Assembly (NCBI RefSeq): GCF_014649015.1
Contig: NZ_BMSF01000012.1
Span: forward strand, 186,001-250,000
Direction: 5' to 3'
From: Streptomyces narbonensis
GTDB lineage: Bacteria; Actinomycetota; Actinomycetes; Streptomycetales; Streptomycetaceae
DNA: 64,000 nucleotides
In this document: positions 8,451-17,349 of the stretch, piece by piece
How positions within the stretch are numbered: position 1 is the stretch's first letter
Layout of the letters: every line of letters begins with the position of its first letter
Translations under genes and position numbers: made by a program
Notes under the pieces: model-generated
What the model was told of the DNA's origin: nothing
What the model saw: only the letters and a program-made list of their open reading frames with translations
Databases searched by the model: none

Positions 8451-10088
8451 TCAGAGCTCGGTCACCTTGCCGTCGGCGACCTCGATGCGGCGGGTCGTGC
8501 GGACGGCGTCGAGCATGCGCCGGTCGTGGGTGACCAGGAGCAGGGTGCCGGTGTACGAGTCGAGGGCGGACTCCAGCTGTTCGATGGCCGGCAGGTCCAG
8601 GTGGTTGGTCGGCTCGTCGAGCACGAGCAGGTTCACGCCCCGGCCCTGGAGCAGCGCCAGCGCGGCGCGGGTCCGCTCGCCCGGGGAGAGCGTGGTCGCG
8701 GGCCGCAGGACGTGCTCCGCCTTCAGGCCGAACTTGGCGAGGAGGGTGCGGACCTCGGCGGGCTCGGTTTCGGGCACGGCCGCGCAGAACGCCTCCAGGA
8801 GCTTCTCGGTGCCGTGGAAGAGCTTGCGGGCCTGGTCGACCTCGCCGACGACGACGCCCGAGCCGACGACCGTGTCGCCGGAGTCCAGCGGGAGGCGGCC
8901 GAGCAGGGCGGCGAGCAGCGTCGACTTGCCGGCGCCGTTGGCTCCGGTGACGGCGACCCGGTCGGCCCAGTCGATCTGGAGCGTGACGGGACCGAAGGAG
9001 AAGTCGCCGCGGCGCACCTCGGCCTCGCGCAGGGTCGCCACGACCGAGCCGGAGCGCGGTGCGGAGGCGATCTCCATGCGGAGTTCCCACTCCTTGCGGG
9101 GCTCGTCGACGACGTCGAGGCGTTCGATCATGCGCTGGGTCTGGCGGGCCTTGGCGGCCTGCTTCTCGCTGGCCTCGCTGCGGGCGTTGCGGCCGAGCTT
9201 GTCACCGTCGGTGGCCTTGCGGCGGGCGTTCTTCACGCCCTGGGCCATCCAGGACCGCTGCATGTGGCCGCGGGCTTCGAGGGCGGCCTTCTTGCCCGCG
9301 TACTCCTCGTAGTCCTCGCGGGCGTGCCGCCTGGCGGTGTCGCGCTCGTCGAGGTAGGCGTCGTAACCGCCGCCGTACAGCGTGATCTGCTGCTGGGCCA
9401 GGTCGAGTTCGAGGACCTTGGTGACGGTGCGGGTGAGGAACTCGCGGTCGTGGCTGATGACGACCGTCCCGGCGCGCAGCCCCTTCACGAAGGCCTCCAG
9501 GCGCTCCAGACCGTCGAGGTCCAGGTCGTTGGTGGGCTCGTCGAGGAGGAAGACGTCGTAGCGGGAGAGGAGAAGCGAGGCGAGGCCGGCACGGGCGGCC
9601 TGGCCGCCGGAGAGCGAGGTCATCGGCTGGTCGAGGCCGACGGTGAGGCCGAGGGAGTCGGCGACCTCCTCGGCGCGCTCGTCGAGGTCCGCCCCGCCGA
9701 GGTTCAGCCAGCGGTCCAGCGTCTCGGCGTACGCGTCGTCGGCGCCGGGCGTGCCGTCGACGAGGCCCTGGGTGGCCTCGTCCATGGCGGTCTGGGCGGC
9801 GGTGACGCCGGTGCGGCGGGCGAGGAACTCGCGCACGGTCTCGCCCGCGCGCCGCTCGGGCTCCTGCGGGAGGTGGCCGACGCTCGCGGTGGGCGGGGAG
9901 AGCCGCAGCTCGCCCTCCTCCGGGGTGTCGAGCCCGGCGAGCAGCCGGAGCAGCGTCGACTTCCCGGCGCCGTTGACGCCGACGAGGCCGATGACGTCAC
10001 CGGGGGCGACGACGAGGTCGAGCCCGGCGAAGAGGGTGCGTTCGCCGTGGCCGGCGGCGAGGTCCTTGGCGACGAGGGTTGCAGTCAT
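8451..10088 (-). CDS. ABC-F family ATP-binding cassette protein
   Basis: 545-residue duplicated ATPase without membrane segments. The first cassette has Walker A GVNGAGKSTLLRLL near residue 35, signature SLSGGQAARAG and Walker B LLDEPTNDLD. The second has GANGAGKSTLLAAL, signature LSPGERTRAALAL and LVLDEPTNHLD. The charged linker between them (about 235-320) is the P-site tRNA interaction motif region of ABC-F proteins. Such proteins act on the ribosome, as translation factors or antibiotic-resistance proteins; nothing here separates the two. A TAGGAT hexamer ending ten bases before the ATG suggests a nearly leader-free transcript. It starts a minus-strand unit with the ComB-like gene. Confidence 0.9.
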   Translation of the reverse strand: MTATLVAKDLAAGHGERTLFAGLDLVVAPGDVIGLVGVNGAGKSTLLRLLAGLDTPEEGELRLSPPTASVGHLPQEPERRAGETVREFLARRTGVTAAQTAMDEATQGLVDGTPGADDAYAETLDRWLNLGGADLDERAEEVADSLGLTVGLDQPMTSLSGGQAARAGLASLLLSRYDVFLLDEPTNDLDLDGLERLEAFVKGLRAGTVVISHDREFLTRTVTKVLELDLAQQQITLYGGGYDAYLDERDTARRHAREDYEEYAGKKAALEARGHMQRSWMAQGVKNARRKATDGDKLGRNARSEASEKQAAKARQTQRMIERLDVVDEPRKEWELRMEIASAPRSGSVVATLREAEVRRGDFSFGPVTLQIDWADRVAVTGANGAGKSTLLAALLGRLPLDSGDTVVGSGVVVGEVDQARKLFHGTEKLLEAFCAAVPETEPAEVRTLLAKFGLKAEHVLRPATTLSPGERTRAALALLQGRGVNLLVLDEPTNHLDLPAIEQLESALDSYTGTLLLVTHDRRMLDAVRTTRRIEVADGKVTEL

Positions 10089-10173
10089 GAGAGTACGAAT
10101 CCTAGGCGACCCCGCGGCCGCGGTTCCGCCCGGCCGCGGAGGCGCGACGCGGGCGGGCCCGGGCGGGCCGTGG

Positions 10174-10632
10174 TCAGGCCGCGGTGAGGCGGGCTGCCCG
10201 GGGACCTGTCGTCGTGCCGTCGAGGAGGCGGCGCAGGACCGCGCGGTAGGTGTCGCCGGGGAAGCGGTACGGGCCCACGCCGGGGTAGCCGTCGCGCTCC
10301 AGGTCCACGGGGGCGGTGAGGTCGCCGGTCTGCCAGGCGAAGTCGCGCCAGACGACGTCCTCGCCGTCGTGCTCGACGACGGCGGTCACGGCGCCGCAGC
10401 CGGGGTCCTGGCAGTCGGGGCAGGAGTGGACGATCCGGCGGCCGGTGGCGTGGAGCAGCGTGCGGACCGAGTCGGCCCGGAGCGCGGGCGGGAGGTCCGA
10501 GGCCAGGGGCGAGACGGCGTCGACTCCGTCGACCTCGTCGAGCCGGTGGAGCAGGGGCCTGCCGTCGACCACGAGATCGGGGGTGTCGCGGTGAGGGCCG
10601 GTGAGGTCGAGGGTGGTGTACGCGGACGGCAT
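10174..10632 (-). CDS. Uncharacterised protein with Cys cluster
   Basis: 152-residue soluble protein that I do not assign to a named family. Its centre carries HSCPDCQDPGCG near residue 72, a C-x2-C-x4-C cluster that could bind zinc, followed by VTAVVEHDGEDVVWRDFAWQ, a beta-rich stretch. There is no signal peptide or membrane helix. The start at 10632 is supported by an AATACT hexamer that ends six bases upstream, implying a leaderless mRNA. It is divergent from the D-amino-acid-oxidase-like gene at 10715, whose start is only 82 bases away. Confidence 0.65.
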   Translation of the reverse strand: MPSAYTTLDLTGPHRDTPDLVVDGRPLLHRLDEVDGVDAVSPLASDLPPALRADSVRTLLHATGRRIVHSCPDCQDPGCGAVTAVVEHDGEDVVWRDFAWQTGDLTAPVDLERDGYPGVGPYRFPGDTYRAVLRRLLDGTTTGPRAARLTAA

Positions 10633-10714
10633 GCCTGAAGTATTTCGCCGCCCCCGGTCCCGTTCCATGGCTGTCCGGTCCCGGAAATGTCCCGGTCCCG
10701 GTACGGTCCCCGCC

Positions 10715-11671
10715 ATGGACAGCGACGTGATCGTGGTGGGCGGCGGAGTCGTCGGGCTGACGACGGCGGTGACCCTGGCGGAGCGCGGGCTGCGCGTACG
10801 GGTCTGGTCGCGGGACGACGTGACGGCGACGACCTCGGCCGTGGCGGGTGCCCTGTGGTGGCCGTACCGGATCGAGCCGGCGGCGGAGGCCGGCGCCTGG
10901 GCGCTCGCCTCGCTCCGGGTGTACGGGGAGCTGGCCGCCGATCCTGAGCGGACGGGGGTGCGGTGGGTGGCCGGGGTCCACGCGGACACCGCCCTGGACG
11001 CGCTGGGCCCGTGGGCGCGGGAGGTGCCGGACCTGCGGCAGTTGGCTCCGGAGGAGGTGCCGGGGCCGTACGGCGCGGGCCTCGCGGCGCGGCTCCCGCT
11101 CATCGACATGCCGGTCCATCTGGCGTGGCTGCGGGGCCGGTTCGAGGCCGCGGGAGGCGTCTTCGAGCAGCGTGCGGTCACGGGGTTCGCGGAGCCGGCG
11201 GCCCGGGCACGGGTGGTCGTGGACTGCACGGGGCTCGGGGCGCGGGAGCTCGTACCGGACGCCGGGCTGCTGCCGGTGCGCGGGCAGTTGGTGCTGGTGG
11301 AGAACCCGGGTGTCGAGGAGTGGTTCACCGCGGCGGACGAGGGGGCGGGTGAGACGACGTACTTCTTCCCGCAGCCGGGGCGGCTGGTGCTCGGCGGGAC
11401 GGCCGAGGAGGGGGCGGAGCGGCTCGACGCCGACCCGGCGACCGCGGCGGCGATCGTCGCGCGGTGCGCGCGGGTGCGGCCGGAGATCGCGGGGGCGCGG
11501 ATCCTGGGGCACCGGGTGGGCCTGCGGCCGGCGCGGGCGGGCGGCGTCCGGATCGAGGCGGTGCCGCTGCCGGACGGCGGGCGGCTGGTGCACCACTACG
11601 GGCACGGGGGCGCGGGCGTGACGGTCGCCTGGGGATGTGCGGAGCGGGCGGCGGAACTGGTGGGCGGCTGA
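10715..11671 (+). CDS. FAD-dependent oxidoreductase, D-amino-acid oxidase-like
   Basis: 318-residue flavoenzyme. The N-terminal dinucleotide-binding motif VVGGGVVGLTTAVTLAERG spans residues 6-24, a second FAD contact VVVDCTGLGAREL lies near 170, and the C-terminal HYGHGGAGVTVAWG near 292 contacts the flavin. Length and motifs match D-amino-acid oxidases, which deaminate D-amino acids to 2-oxo acids with release of hydrogen peroxide. A glycine-oxidase-like role is possible. The start follows a TACGGT -10 hexamer (10702-10707) by seven bases, so the message is probably leaderless; longer open-frame starts are unnecessary. Confidence 0.85.
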   Translation: MDSDVIVVGGGVVGLTTAVTLAERGLRVRVWSRDDVTATTSAVAGALWWPYRIEPAAEAGAWALASLRVYGELAADPERTGVRWVAGVHADTALDALGPWAREVPDLRQLAPEEVPGPYGAGLAARLPLIDMPVHLAWLRGRFEAAGGVFEQRAVTGFAEPAARARVVVDCTGLGARELVPDAGLLPVRGQLVLVENPGVEEWFTAADEGAGETTYFFPQPGRLVLGGTAEEGAERLDADPATAAAIVARCARVRPEIAGARILGHRVGLRPARAGGVRIEAVPLPDGGRLVHHYGHGGAGVTVAWGCAERAAELVGG

Positions 11672-11710
11672 CGCGCGCGTAGGACGCGGGGGCGGTGGCC
11701 GGGGAACGGC

Positions 11711-11753
11711 CGCGGGGCGGGTGCGGTCCTTTTCGGACAGCACCCGCCCCGCG
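11711..11753. terminator. Bidirectional terminator hairpin
   Basis: Perfect 14-base arms CGCGGGGCGGGTGC (11711-11724) and GCACCCGCCCCGCG (11740-11753), with a further short inner stem around TTTT. It lies between the convergent oxidase gene and the small secreted-protein gene. Confidence 0.85.
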
Positions 11754-11760
11754 CGAGCCG

Positions 11761-12060
11761 CTACTTCCAGATCGGGCGGTTGTTGTTCTCCGCGTCGTGG
11801 CACTGCTGCGCGCGCCGCTCCAGGGCGTCGGCGCGGGCGGCGGCCCGGTTGGCCTCCGTGCGGGCGCCGAGGCGGCGGAGCTGGGCGGCGCGGTCGCGCT
11901 CCTTGCGGGCGTCCGCCCGCAGCTCGTCGATGTTGCAGGTCATCTTGGCGGCAGCCGCGGGCTCCGCGGTGACGGCCTGTCCGAGCAGCACGCCCCCGGC
12001 GAGCAGCGTCGTGGTGAGCACGGCCGTCAGGGTGCGGCGCAGGTTCAGCGTGTGGCGCAT
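11761..12060 (-). CDS. Small secreted coiled-coil protein with two cysteines
   Basis: 99-residue precursor. An Arg-containing N-terminus, a hydrophobic core (TAVLTTTLLAGGVLLG) and an AAA site near residue 38 make a Sec signal peptide. The mature part is a charged Ala/Arg/Glu helix flanked by two Cys residues, in MTCNIDELRADARK near its start and AQQCHDAENN near its end, which could form a disulfide-closed hairpin. No named family is recognised. A GGAGAA site precedes the ATG at 12060. A 7-bp-arm hairpin (CCGGCGT/ACGCCGG, 12078-12094) lies just upstream of that site and could affect translation. Confidence 0.65.
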   Translation of the reverse strand: MRHTLNLRRTLTAVLTTTLLAGGVLLGQAVTAEPAAAAKMTCNIDELRADARKERDRAAQLRRLGARTEANRAAARADALERRAQQCHDAENNNRPIWK

Positions 12061-12178
12061 GGTGGTTCTCCAACTTCCCGGCGTTGGACGCCGGTTTGAG
12101 GCATGGTCAATACCGACCGGTAACTTTACCGGCCCGCAAGTCGGTTTCACGCCAATGCGCGGCTCGGGTGCCGGACCG

Positions 12179-13507
12179 TCAACATTCCTTCACAGGACTC
12201 CCACTGACGAGGTGATAGGTCGCACGCCCGTCGAGGAGGAGCGGGACGAGCGCGCGCTGCGACTGGCGCAGCGGCACGAAGACCCCGGTGCCGTCCGGTC
12301 TGACGGTGACTCCGTGCAGGGCGAGTTCGTCGCCCGCCTCGACGTACTGCGCGGCGTCCAGGCGGTAGCCGCAGGGCGGGTCGGCGAGGATCTCCCCGGG
12401 CTCCGGCGGGTCGTTGTCGGCCCCGCGGAGATAAACCGGCCCCTGGTCGGCGAAACCCCGGAGCCGGGCGGCGGCCGTGACGGCGGTGAGTGGTCCACGC
12501 CGCTCGTCGACATAGGCGAAAGCCCCCTCCAGCGCCGCTCGTTGGGTGGCCACCCGCCGGAGGTGGTTGCGCGCCGGGTCGTCCTTCTCGACCTCGTCGA
12601 GGGCGTCCACGCGGGTCTCGACGAGCAGGCCCGCCGCGTGCTTGATGCCCACGGTGTTGCGCAGGATCCGCTCCTGGCCGTCGCCCGCGACCTGCTTGAC
12701 CGGCTTGCCGGTGAGGGGGTCGGTCCAGATGCCGTAGATGCCGGTGCTGTAGCCGGCGAGCCCCGCGGCGGGCCGCACGTAGGACTCCGACAGGGTCCGG
12801 GACTCGTCGTGGACGTGCGGGTCGGCGTCGAGGCTGCGGGGCCAGAGGGCGAGCAGGTCCTTGTCGTAGTAGCGGGGGGTGGCCCCGTACTCGTGGAGGT
12901 CGTAGACGAGCTCGGGGCGCCGGTCGCGGATGACGGCGGCGATCGCCCGGGCCTCGGCCGTCCGCAGCGCGATGTGGTCGCGGTTGATGTCGACGCCGTC
13001 GCCGTTGCCCCGGGTGTCGGCCTCCCGTCCGTCGGGGTTGGCGGTCGGGACGACGAGGAGGGTGGTCCTGGCGAGGAGGCGCGAGGTCTCCGCGTCCCGG
13101 GCGGTGGAGAGGTCGCGCAGCACGCTCAGGCAGGCCTCGCGGCCCGCCGGCTCGTCGCCGTGCTGGCTGCAGACGAGGAGGACCGTGGTGCGGCCCGTGC
13201 CGAGGGTGGCGAGCCGCAGCGGTCTGCCCTGCGAGGTGGTGCCGATCGTGCGCAGCGACACCCGGTCGCTCCCCCGGTCGACCGCCGCGAGGAAGTCCCG
13301 CTCCTCGGCCTCCGTGGTCCACCGGGCCCCGAGGCTCGTCTCGAATCCGGTGCGCGGGACGGGGCGCGGGGGCGCGCTGTCCGCCGCCTTGGCGGGGACG
13401 GTGACGAGCGGCAGGGCGAGGACGGCGGCGCCCGCCGCGAGGGCGAGCATCCGGCGCGAACTCCGGTGCGCGGTACGGATTCCCGTCGGTGTCGCCGAAG
13501 GAGTCAT
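12179..13507 (-). CDS. Secreted M14-family zinc carboxypeptidase-like protein
   Basis: 442-residue exported peptidase with a Tat/Sec-like signal (SSRRMLALAAGAAVLALPLV, about 15-34). The M14 zinc motif is SQHGDEPAGRE near residue 126, followed by NPDGREADTRGNGDGVDINR, a conserved substrate-site loop. The third metal His is likely in YDLHEYGAT, and the catalytic Glu in LLVETRVD. M14 enzymes remove C-terminal residues or cleave peptidoglycan-type peptides. The ATG overlaps the stop of the X-Pro dipeptidyl-peptidase gene by four bases, so the two exported peptidases are co-translated and probably digest extracellular peptides together. Confidence 0.85.
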   Translation of the reverse strand: MTPSATPTGIRTAHRSSRRMLALAAGAAVLALPLVTVPAKAADSAPPRPVPRTGFETSLGARWTTEAEERDFLAAVDRGSDRVSLRTIGTTSQGRPLRLATLGTGRTTVLLVCSQHGDEPAGREACLSVLRDLSTARDAETSRLLARTTLLVVPTANPDGREADTRGNGDGVDINRDHIALRTAEARAIAAVIRDRRPELVYDLHEYGATPRYYDKDLLALWPRSLDADPHVHDESRTLSESYVRPAAGLAGYSTGIYGIWTDPLTGKPVKQVAGDGQERILRNTVGIKHAAGLLVETRVDALDEVEKDDPARNHLRRVATQRAALEGAFAYVDERRGPLTAVTAAARLRGFADQGPVYLRGADNDPPEPGEILADPPCGYRLDAAQYVEAGDELALHGVTVRPDGTGVFVPLRQSQRALVPLLLDGRATYHLVSGSPVKEC

Positions 13508-15546
13508 CGGGTCGCTCCTGCCGCGGGGAGGCGCGGTCCGCTGACCGCGGCCGGGGGTACGGGACCGGTCAGGGACGGCCTGGCGGTGGGCGCGGGCAGG
13601 GCCGGGGCCGCTCCCGTCGTCGCCCGGGCGAAGGCGGCCGGGCCGCCGACCAGGGGCAGCTTCGCCGACGTACGGCCGAGGTCGAGCGTCAGCTTCGGTG
13701 TGGTCGACGGAGGGTCGATCAGGTCCCGGTCGGTGCCGCCGACGATCAGGGCGAGGCGGTGGCCCGCCGGGACGACGTGGTCGGCGGACGCGAGGTCGAG
13801 GGTGAGGGTGTACGCCCTGCCCGGGGTCAGCGGCCGCTCCGTCCGGGGGTCGGCCCAGGTGCCGAGGTCCGCCCAGCCGCGGCTGACGACCGTGTACCCG
13901 ACGTCGGCGGTCCTGGCCCTGGTCTCCTTGAAACAGGAGCTGTCGCCGGGGGTGCTCGCGCCCCAGCAGCTCCGCTCGGTGAGCGTCGTGATGCCCTCCC
14001 CCGCCGCTCCGTAGTCGCGGATCGTGTCGGGGCCGAGGTCGACGAGGACGGCGGAGAGGTGCGCGGTGGCGGTCGTCGGGGTGGCGGTGACCGTCACCTT
14101 CGAGGAGCCGGAGATCCGCAGGTCGCGGGAGAGCGGCCGGGTGACGAACCCCGCCTTCTCGGGGGTCGGGGTGTCGACGCGGGCGGCCCAGTCCAGTTCG
14201 CCGAGGGCGGGGTCGTCGGTGAAGGTCGCGGTGGAGCCGGGGGCGGCGGGCGTCCTGCCGAGGGTGCCGACGCCGGGCTCGGCGCCCGGGGCGGGGCGCA
14301 GGGTGGTGGCGGCGGTGCCGCGCGGCGGCCACTGCCGGTCGATGGTCCAGCGGTCCGGGGCGCGCTCGATGTCGGCGACCGGTTCGCGGTCGATGCCGTT
14401 GTCGTAGCCGAGCAGGTAGTGGTCGAACCAGCGGTGCAGGGTGCGGACCCAGTCGGCGCGCCGGAAGTCGAAGGGGTCGACGTGACCCGTCTGGGAGAGC
14501 CAGATCTTGCGCTCGACGCCGTGCGCGGCGAGCGCGTCCCACCACTGCCCGAACTGCTTGGCCCGGACGTTCAGGTCCTGCTGCCCGTGGACGACGAAGA
14601 CACTGGCCTTCACCTTCGAGGCGTCGCGCACGTGGTCCCGCTCGCTCCAGGCGGGCGTCCAGTCGCCGCTGTACGGGGTGGCCGCGGCGATCCGCTCCTG
14701 GACGGCCCCGCAGCGGGCCCGTGCGTCGGGGCTGCTCACGTAGTCGGAGAGCCAGCTGGGGTTGGCGTTGTAGAGCGGGGTGCCCTGGGAGTGGAAGTAG
14801 TCGTACCAGGACGAGATGGCACCGATCGGAACGATCGTTTTCAGCCCTTCCACGCCGGTGGCGGCCACGCCGTTGGCGACGGTGCCGTCCCAGCTCTTGC
14901 CGATCATGCCGACGTCGCCGGTGCTCCAGCCGGTGGCCCCGGCCCGGGTCGTGCCGGTGCGGGTGGTGTAGCCGCGGGCGCGGCCGTTCAGCCAGTCGAC
15001 GACGGCCTTGGCGGACCGGACGTCGGAGCGCCCGCCGACGTCGTCGCAGCCGTCGGAGCGGTTGGTGCCGGCGAGGTCGACGCCGACGAAGGCGTAGCCG
15101 CGCGGGACGAAGTAGTTGTCGTAGAAGAGCGGGAACTGCACCGGGTTCCCGTCGGCGTCGTACGTCTTCTTCTGGCTCTCGTTGCCCCGCCCGCAGCAGG
15201 CGTAGTACGGGCTGGCATCCATGATGACCGGGATCCTCCGGCCGGTCGCGGCGGGCTCCCGGGGCCGGATGATGTCGACGGCGACCCGGTCGGCGCGCCC
15301 GTCCCCGTCGCCGTCCAGGCCGGTGTCGACCCAGACGGACTCGCGGATCGCGCCGGCGTAGGAATGGACGGGCCGGGACTCGCGCGGGGACGCCGCGGCG
15401 GAGGACGACGGCGCGGTGGGCGCCGAGGGCTCCGGGCCCGCGCCCGCCGGGGTGACCAGGGTCGCGAGCAGGGCGGCCGTGGCCGCGGTCACGAGGGCTC
15501 CGTACGGCAGTCGGGCTCCGCGGGTTCTCCGCTTTCGCATCGGCAT
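13504..15546 (-). CDS. Secreted Xaa-Pro dipeptidyl-peptidase (S15 family)
   Basis: 680-residue exported serine peptidase. A basic signal peptide (MPMRKRRTRG then an Ala/Leu core) ends near residue 36. The alpha/beta-hydrolase part has the nucleophile elbow GKSWDGTVANGVAA, an acid in VFVVHGQQDLNVRAK and the catalytic His in SQTGHVDPFD. The C-terminal half is a jelly-roll domain typical of S15/CocE proteins. It removes X-Pro dipeptides from N-termini. The start at 15546 rather than 15540 is favoured by a TACGTT hexamer that ends seven bases upstream, giving a leaderless message. It is followed by the coupled M14 gene. Confidence 0.88.
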   Translation of the reverse strand: MPMRKRRTRGARLPYGALVTAATAALLATLVTPAGAGPEPSAPTAPSSSAAASPRESRPVHSYAGAIRESVWVDTGLDGDGDGRADRVAVDIIRPREPAATGRRIPVIMDASPYYACCGRGNESQKKTYDADGNPVQFPLFYDNYFVPRGYAFVGVDLAGTNRSDGCDDVGGRSDVRSAKAVVDWLNGRARGYTTRTGTTRAGATGWSTGDVGMIGKSWDGTVANGVAATGVEGLKTIVPIGAISSWYDYFHSQGTPLYNANPSWLSDYVSSPDARARCGAVQERIAAATPYSGDWTPAWSERDHVRDASKVKASVFVVHGQQDLNVRAKQFGQWWDALAAHGVERKIWLSQTGHVDPFDFRRADWVRTLHRWFDHYLLGYDNGIDREPVADIERAPDRWTIDRQWPPRGTAATTLRPAPGAEPGVGTLGRTPAAPGSTATFTDDPALGELDWAARVDTPTPEKAGFVTRPLSRDLRISGSSKVTVTATPTTATAHLSAVLVDLGPDTIRDYGAAGEGITTLTERSCWGASTPGDSSCFKETRARTADVGYTVVSRGWADLGTWADPRTERPLTPGRAYTLTLDLASADHVVPAGHRLALIVGGTDRDLIDPPSTTPKLTLDLGRTSAKLPLVGGPAAFARATTGAAPALPAPTARPSLTGPVPPAAVSGPRLPAAGATR

Positions 15547-15759
15547 GCGCCGGAACGTACCCCGGTCAACTCCCGCGTAAAAGAGTGCGGGAGGGATTCA
15601 GGGCGATTCGGGGGACGGACGGTTCATGTCGGCCGAATGGCGATCGTGTGACAGCGGGTCCTCTGGACGTGACGGTGCGTCGGAGGGCTGAATAGGGTCC
15701 CAGCTAAGGACCGACGACCATCCGCGCGTCTTACGTTTCTTATGACTTGGGGAGCACCC

Positions 15760-17310
15760 TTGCACCGCAGAATCATCGTTCCGAGCGCCCTCGCGGCCTC
15801 CCTGCTGCTGGCGATCCCGGCATCGGCGGCCGACTTCCAGCCTGGCGCCCCGGGCATCGGCGACTCCTACTACCCCGCCAGCGGCAACGGCGGCTACGAC
15901 GTCTCCCATTACGACCTGCGGCTGAAGTACCAGCCGGAGACCGACCTTCTCGAAGGCACGGCGACGATCGTCGCCACGACGAAGCAGAACCTGTCCCGCT
16001 TCAACCTGGACCTCGGTCTGAAGGTCAGCGAGGTCCGGGTGAACGGGCGCCTCGCGAAGTTCGCGACCTCGGGCGACCACGAGCTGGAGGTCACCCCGGC
16101 CGTCCCGCTGGAGAAGAACAGGACGATCTCGGTCGTCGTCCGGTACGCCGGCAAGCCCTCCGAGTTCAAGGTCGACGGCTGGTCGGCCTGGGCCCGTACC
16201 CCGGACGGCGGCGTCGCCGCCCAGGAGCCGGACTCGGCCGTCTGGTGGTTCCCGTCCAACGACCACCCGCTGGACAAGGCCACCTTCGACGTCTCCGTCT
16301 CGGTGCCGGACGGCACGCAGGCCATCAGCAACGGCGTGCTCCAGTCGCAGTCCTCGCGGCTCGGCTGGACGCGCTTCAACTGGCGTTCGAACAAACCGCA
16401 GGCGACGTACCTGGCCACGCTCGCCGTCGGCAAGTTCGACATCACGACGGACAAGACGGCCAACGGACTGCCCGTCCTCAACGCCTACAGCAAGGACCTC
16501 GGCGACAACGCGGGCGCGGCGCGCGCCTCGATCGAGCGCACGACCGAGGTCGCGGAGTGGCTGGAGGGGGTCTTCGGGCCGTACCCCTTCAACTCCCTCG
16601 GCGGATACGTGCCGAACGTGACGAGCGGCTTCGCCCTGGAGACGCAGACCCGCCCGTTCTACAGCCCGCGGCAGTTCGCGAACGGCGCGAACGTGTCGGT
16701 CGTCGTCCATGAGCTGGCGCACCAGTGGTACGGCGACAGCGTCTCCGTACGGGACTGGAAGGACATCTGGGTCAACGAGGGCTTCGCCCGCTACAGCCAG
16801 TGGCTGTGGTCGGAGAAGGAGGGCGAGGGCACGGCCCAGGAGCTGGCGGACTACGTGTACTCCACGCGGACGGCCGATGACCCCTTCTGGACGGTCAAGC
16901 CGGGTGACCCGGGCGCGGAGAACCAGTTCCACATCGCCGTCTACGACCGGGGCGCGCTGGCACTCCAGGCCCTGCGCAACGAGATCGGCGACGAGGACTT
17001 CTTCGCGATCCTGAAGGGCTGGCCGCAGGAGTTCGCCTACGGCAACGCGCGCGTCGGCGACTTCGTGCGGTACGCGGAGCGGGTCTCGGGCAAGCCGCTG
17101 GCCGGGCTCTTCGACACCTGGCTGTACGAGCCGTCGAAGCCGGCCGCGTCGACGGCTGCCGCGGCCGGTCTGTCCGCCCCCACGGCGGCGCCCGCCACTG
17201 GCCCCGCCGCGCGGTCGGCGGCCCGGTCGGCGGCTCCGCGGCCGGTGCAGCCGAAGTCGTGGAAGAAGATCGCGGCGACGAACACGGTGCACGACCACGA
17301 CGAGCACTGA
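15760..17310 (+). CDS. Secreted M1-family aminopeptidase
   Basis: 516-residue exported gluzincin. The signal peptide begins with basic LHRRIIVPS and ends near ASAAD. The M1 N-terminal beta domain is followed by the thermolysin-like catalytic domain with HELAHQW (His317, Glu318, His321) and Glu340 in NEGFA, exactly 18 residues after the second His. YDRGALAL supplies the likely catalytic Tyr. It is a short form lacking the large helical C-terminal domain of PepN; instead an Ala/Pro/Ser-rich tail of about 60 residues ends in DHDEH. I choose TTG at 15760 because GGGGAG (15749-15754) is correctly spaced from it; an in-frame ATG at 15742 has no such site. Confidence 0.9.
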   Translation: MHRRIIVPSALAASLLLAIPASAADFQPGAPGIGDSYYPASGNGGYDVSHYDLRLKYQPETDLLEGTATIVATTKQNLSRFNLDLGLKVSEVRVNGRLAKFATSGDHELEVTPAVPLEKNRTISVVVRYAGKPSEFKVDGWSAWARTPDGGVAAQEPDSAVWWFPSNDHPLDKATFDVSVSVPDGTQAISNGVLQSQSSRLGWTRFNWRSNKPQATYLATLAVGKFDITTDKTANGLPVLNAYSKDLGDNAGAARASIERTTEVAEWLEGVFGPYPFNSLGGYVPNVTSGFALETQTRPFYSPRQFANGANVSVVVHELAHQWYGDSVSVRDWKDIWVNEGFARYSQWLWSEKEGEGTAQELADYVYSTRTADDPFWTVKPGDPGAENQFHIAVYDRGALALQALRNEIGDEDFFAILKGWPQEFAYGNARVGDFVRYAERVSGKPLAGLFDTWLYEPSKPAASTAAAAGLSAPTAAPATGPAARSAARSAAPRPVQPKSWKKIAATNTVHDHDEH

Positions 17311-17349
17311 GCTCCGAGCACGCTTCTCGTGCGGTGAGCGGGCCGTCCG

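Noticed and set aside
13489..15651. Plus-strand open frame of 720 codons opposite the X-Pro dipeptidyl-peptidase
   Set aside because: Gly/Val/Asp-rich shadow translation without motifs; the minus-strand gene has a full catalytic triad and signal peptide.
10168..17310. A secondary metabolite biosynthetic cluster
   Set aside because: The peptidases, oxidase and small secreted protein include no polyketide, peptide synthetase, terpene or lanthipeptide core enzyme; nor does any other part of the window.
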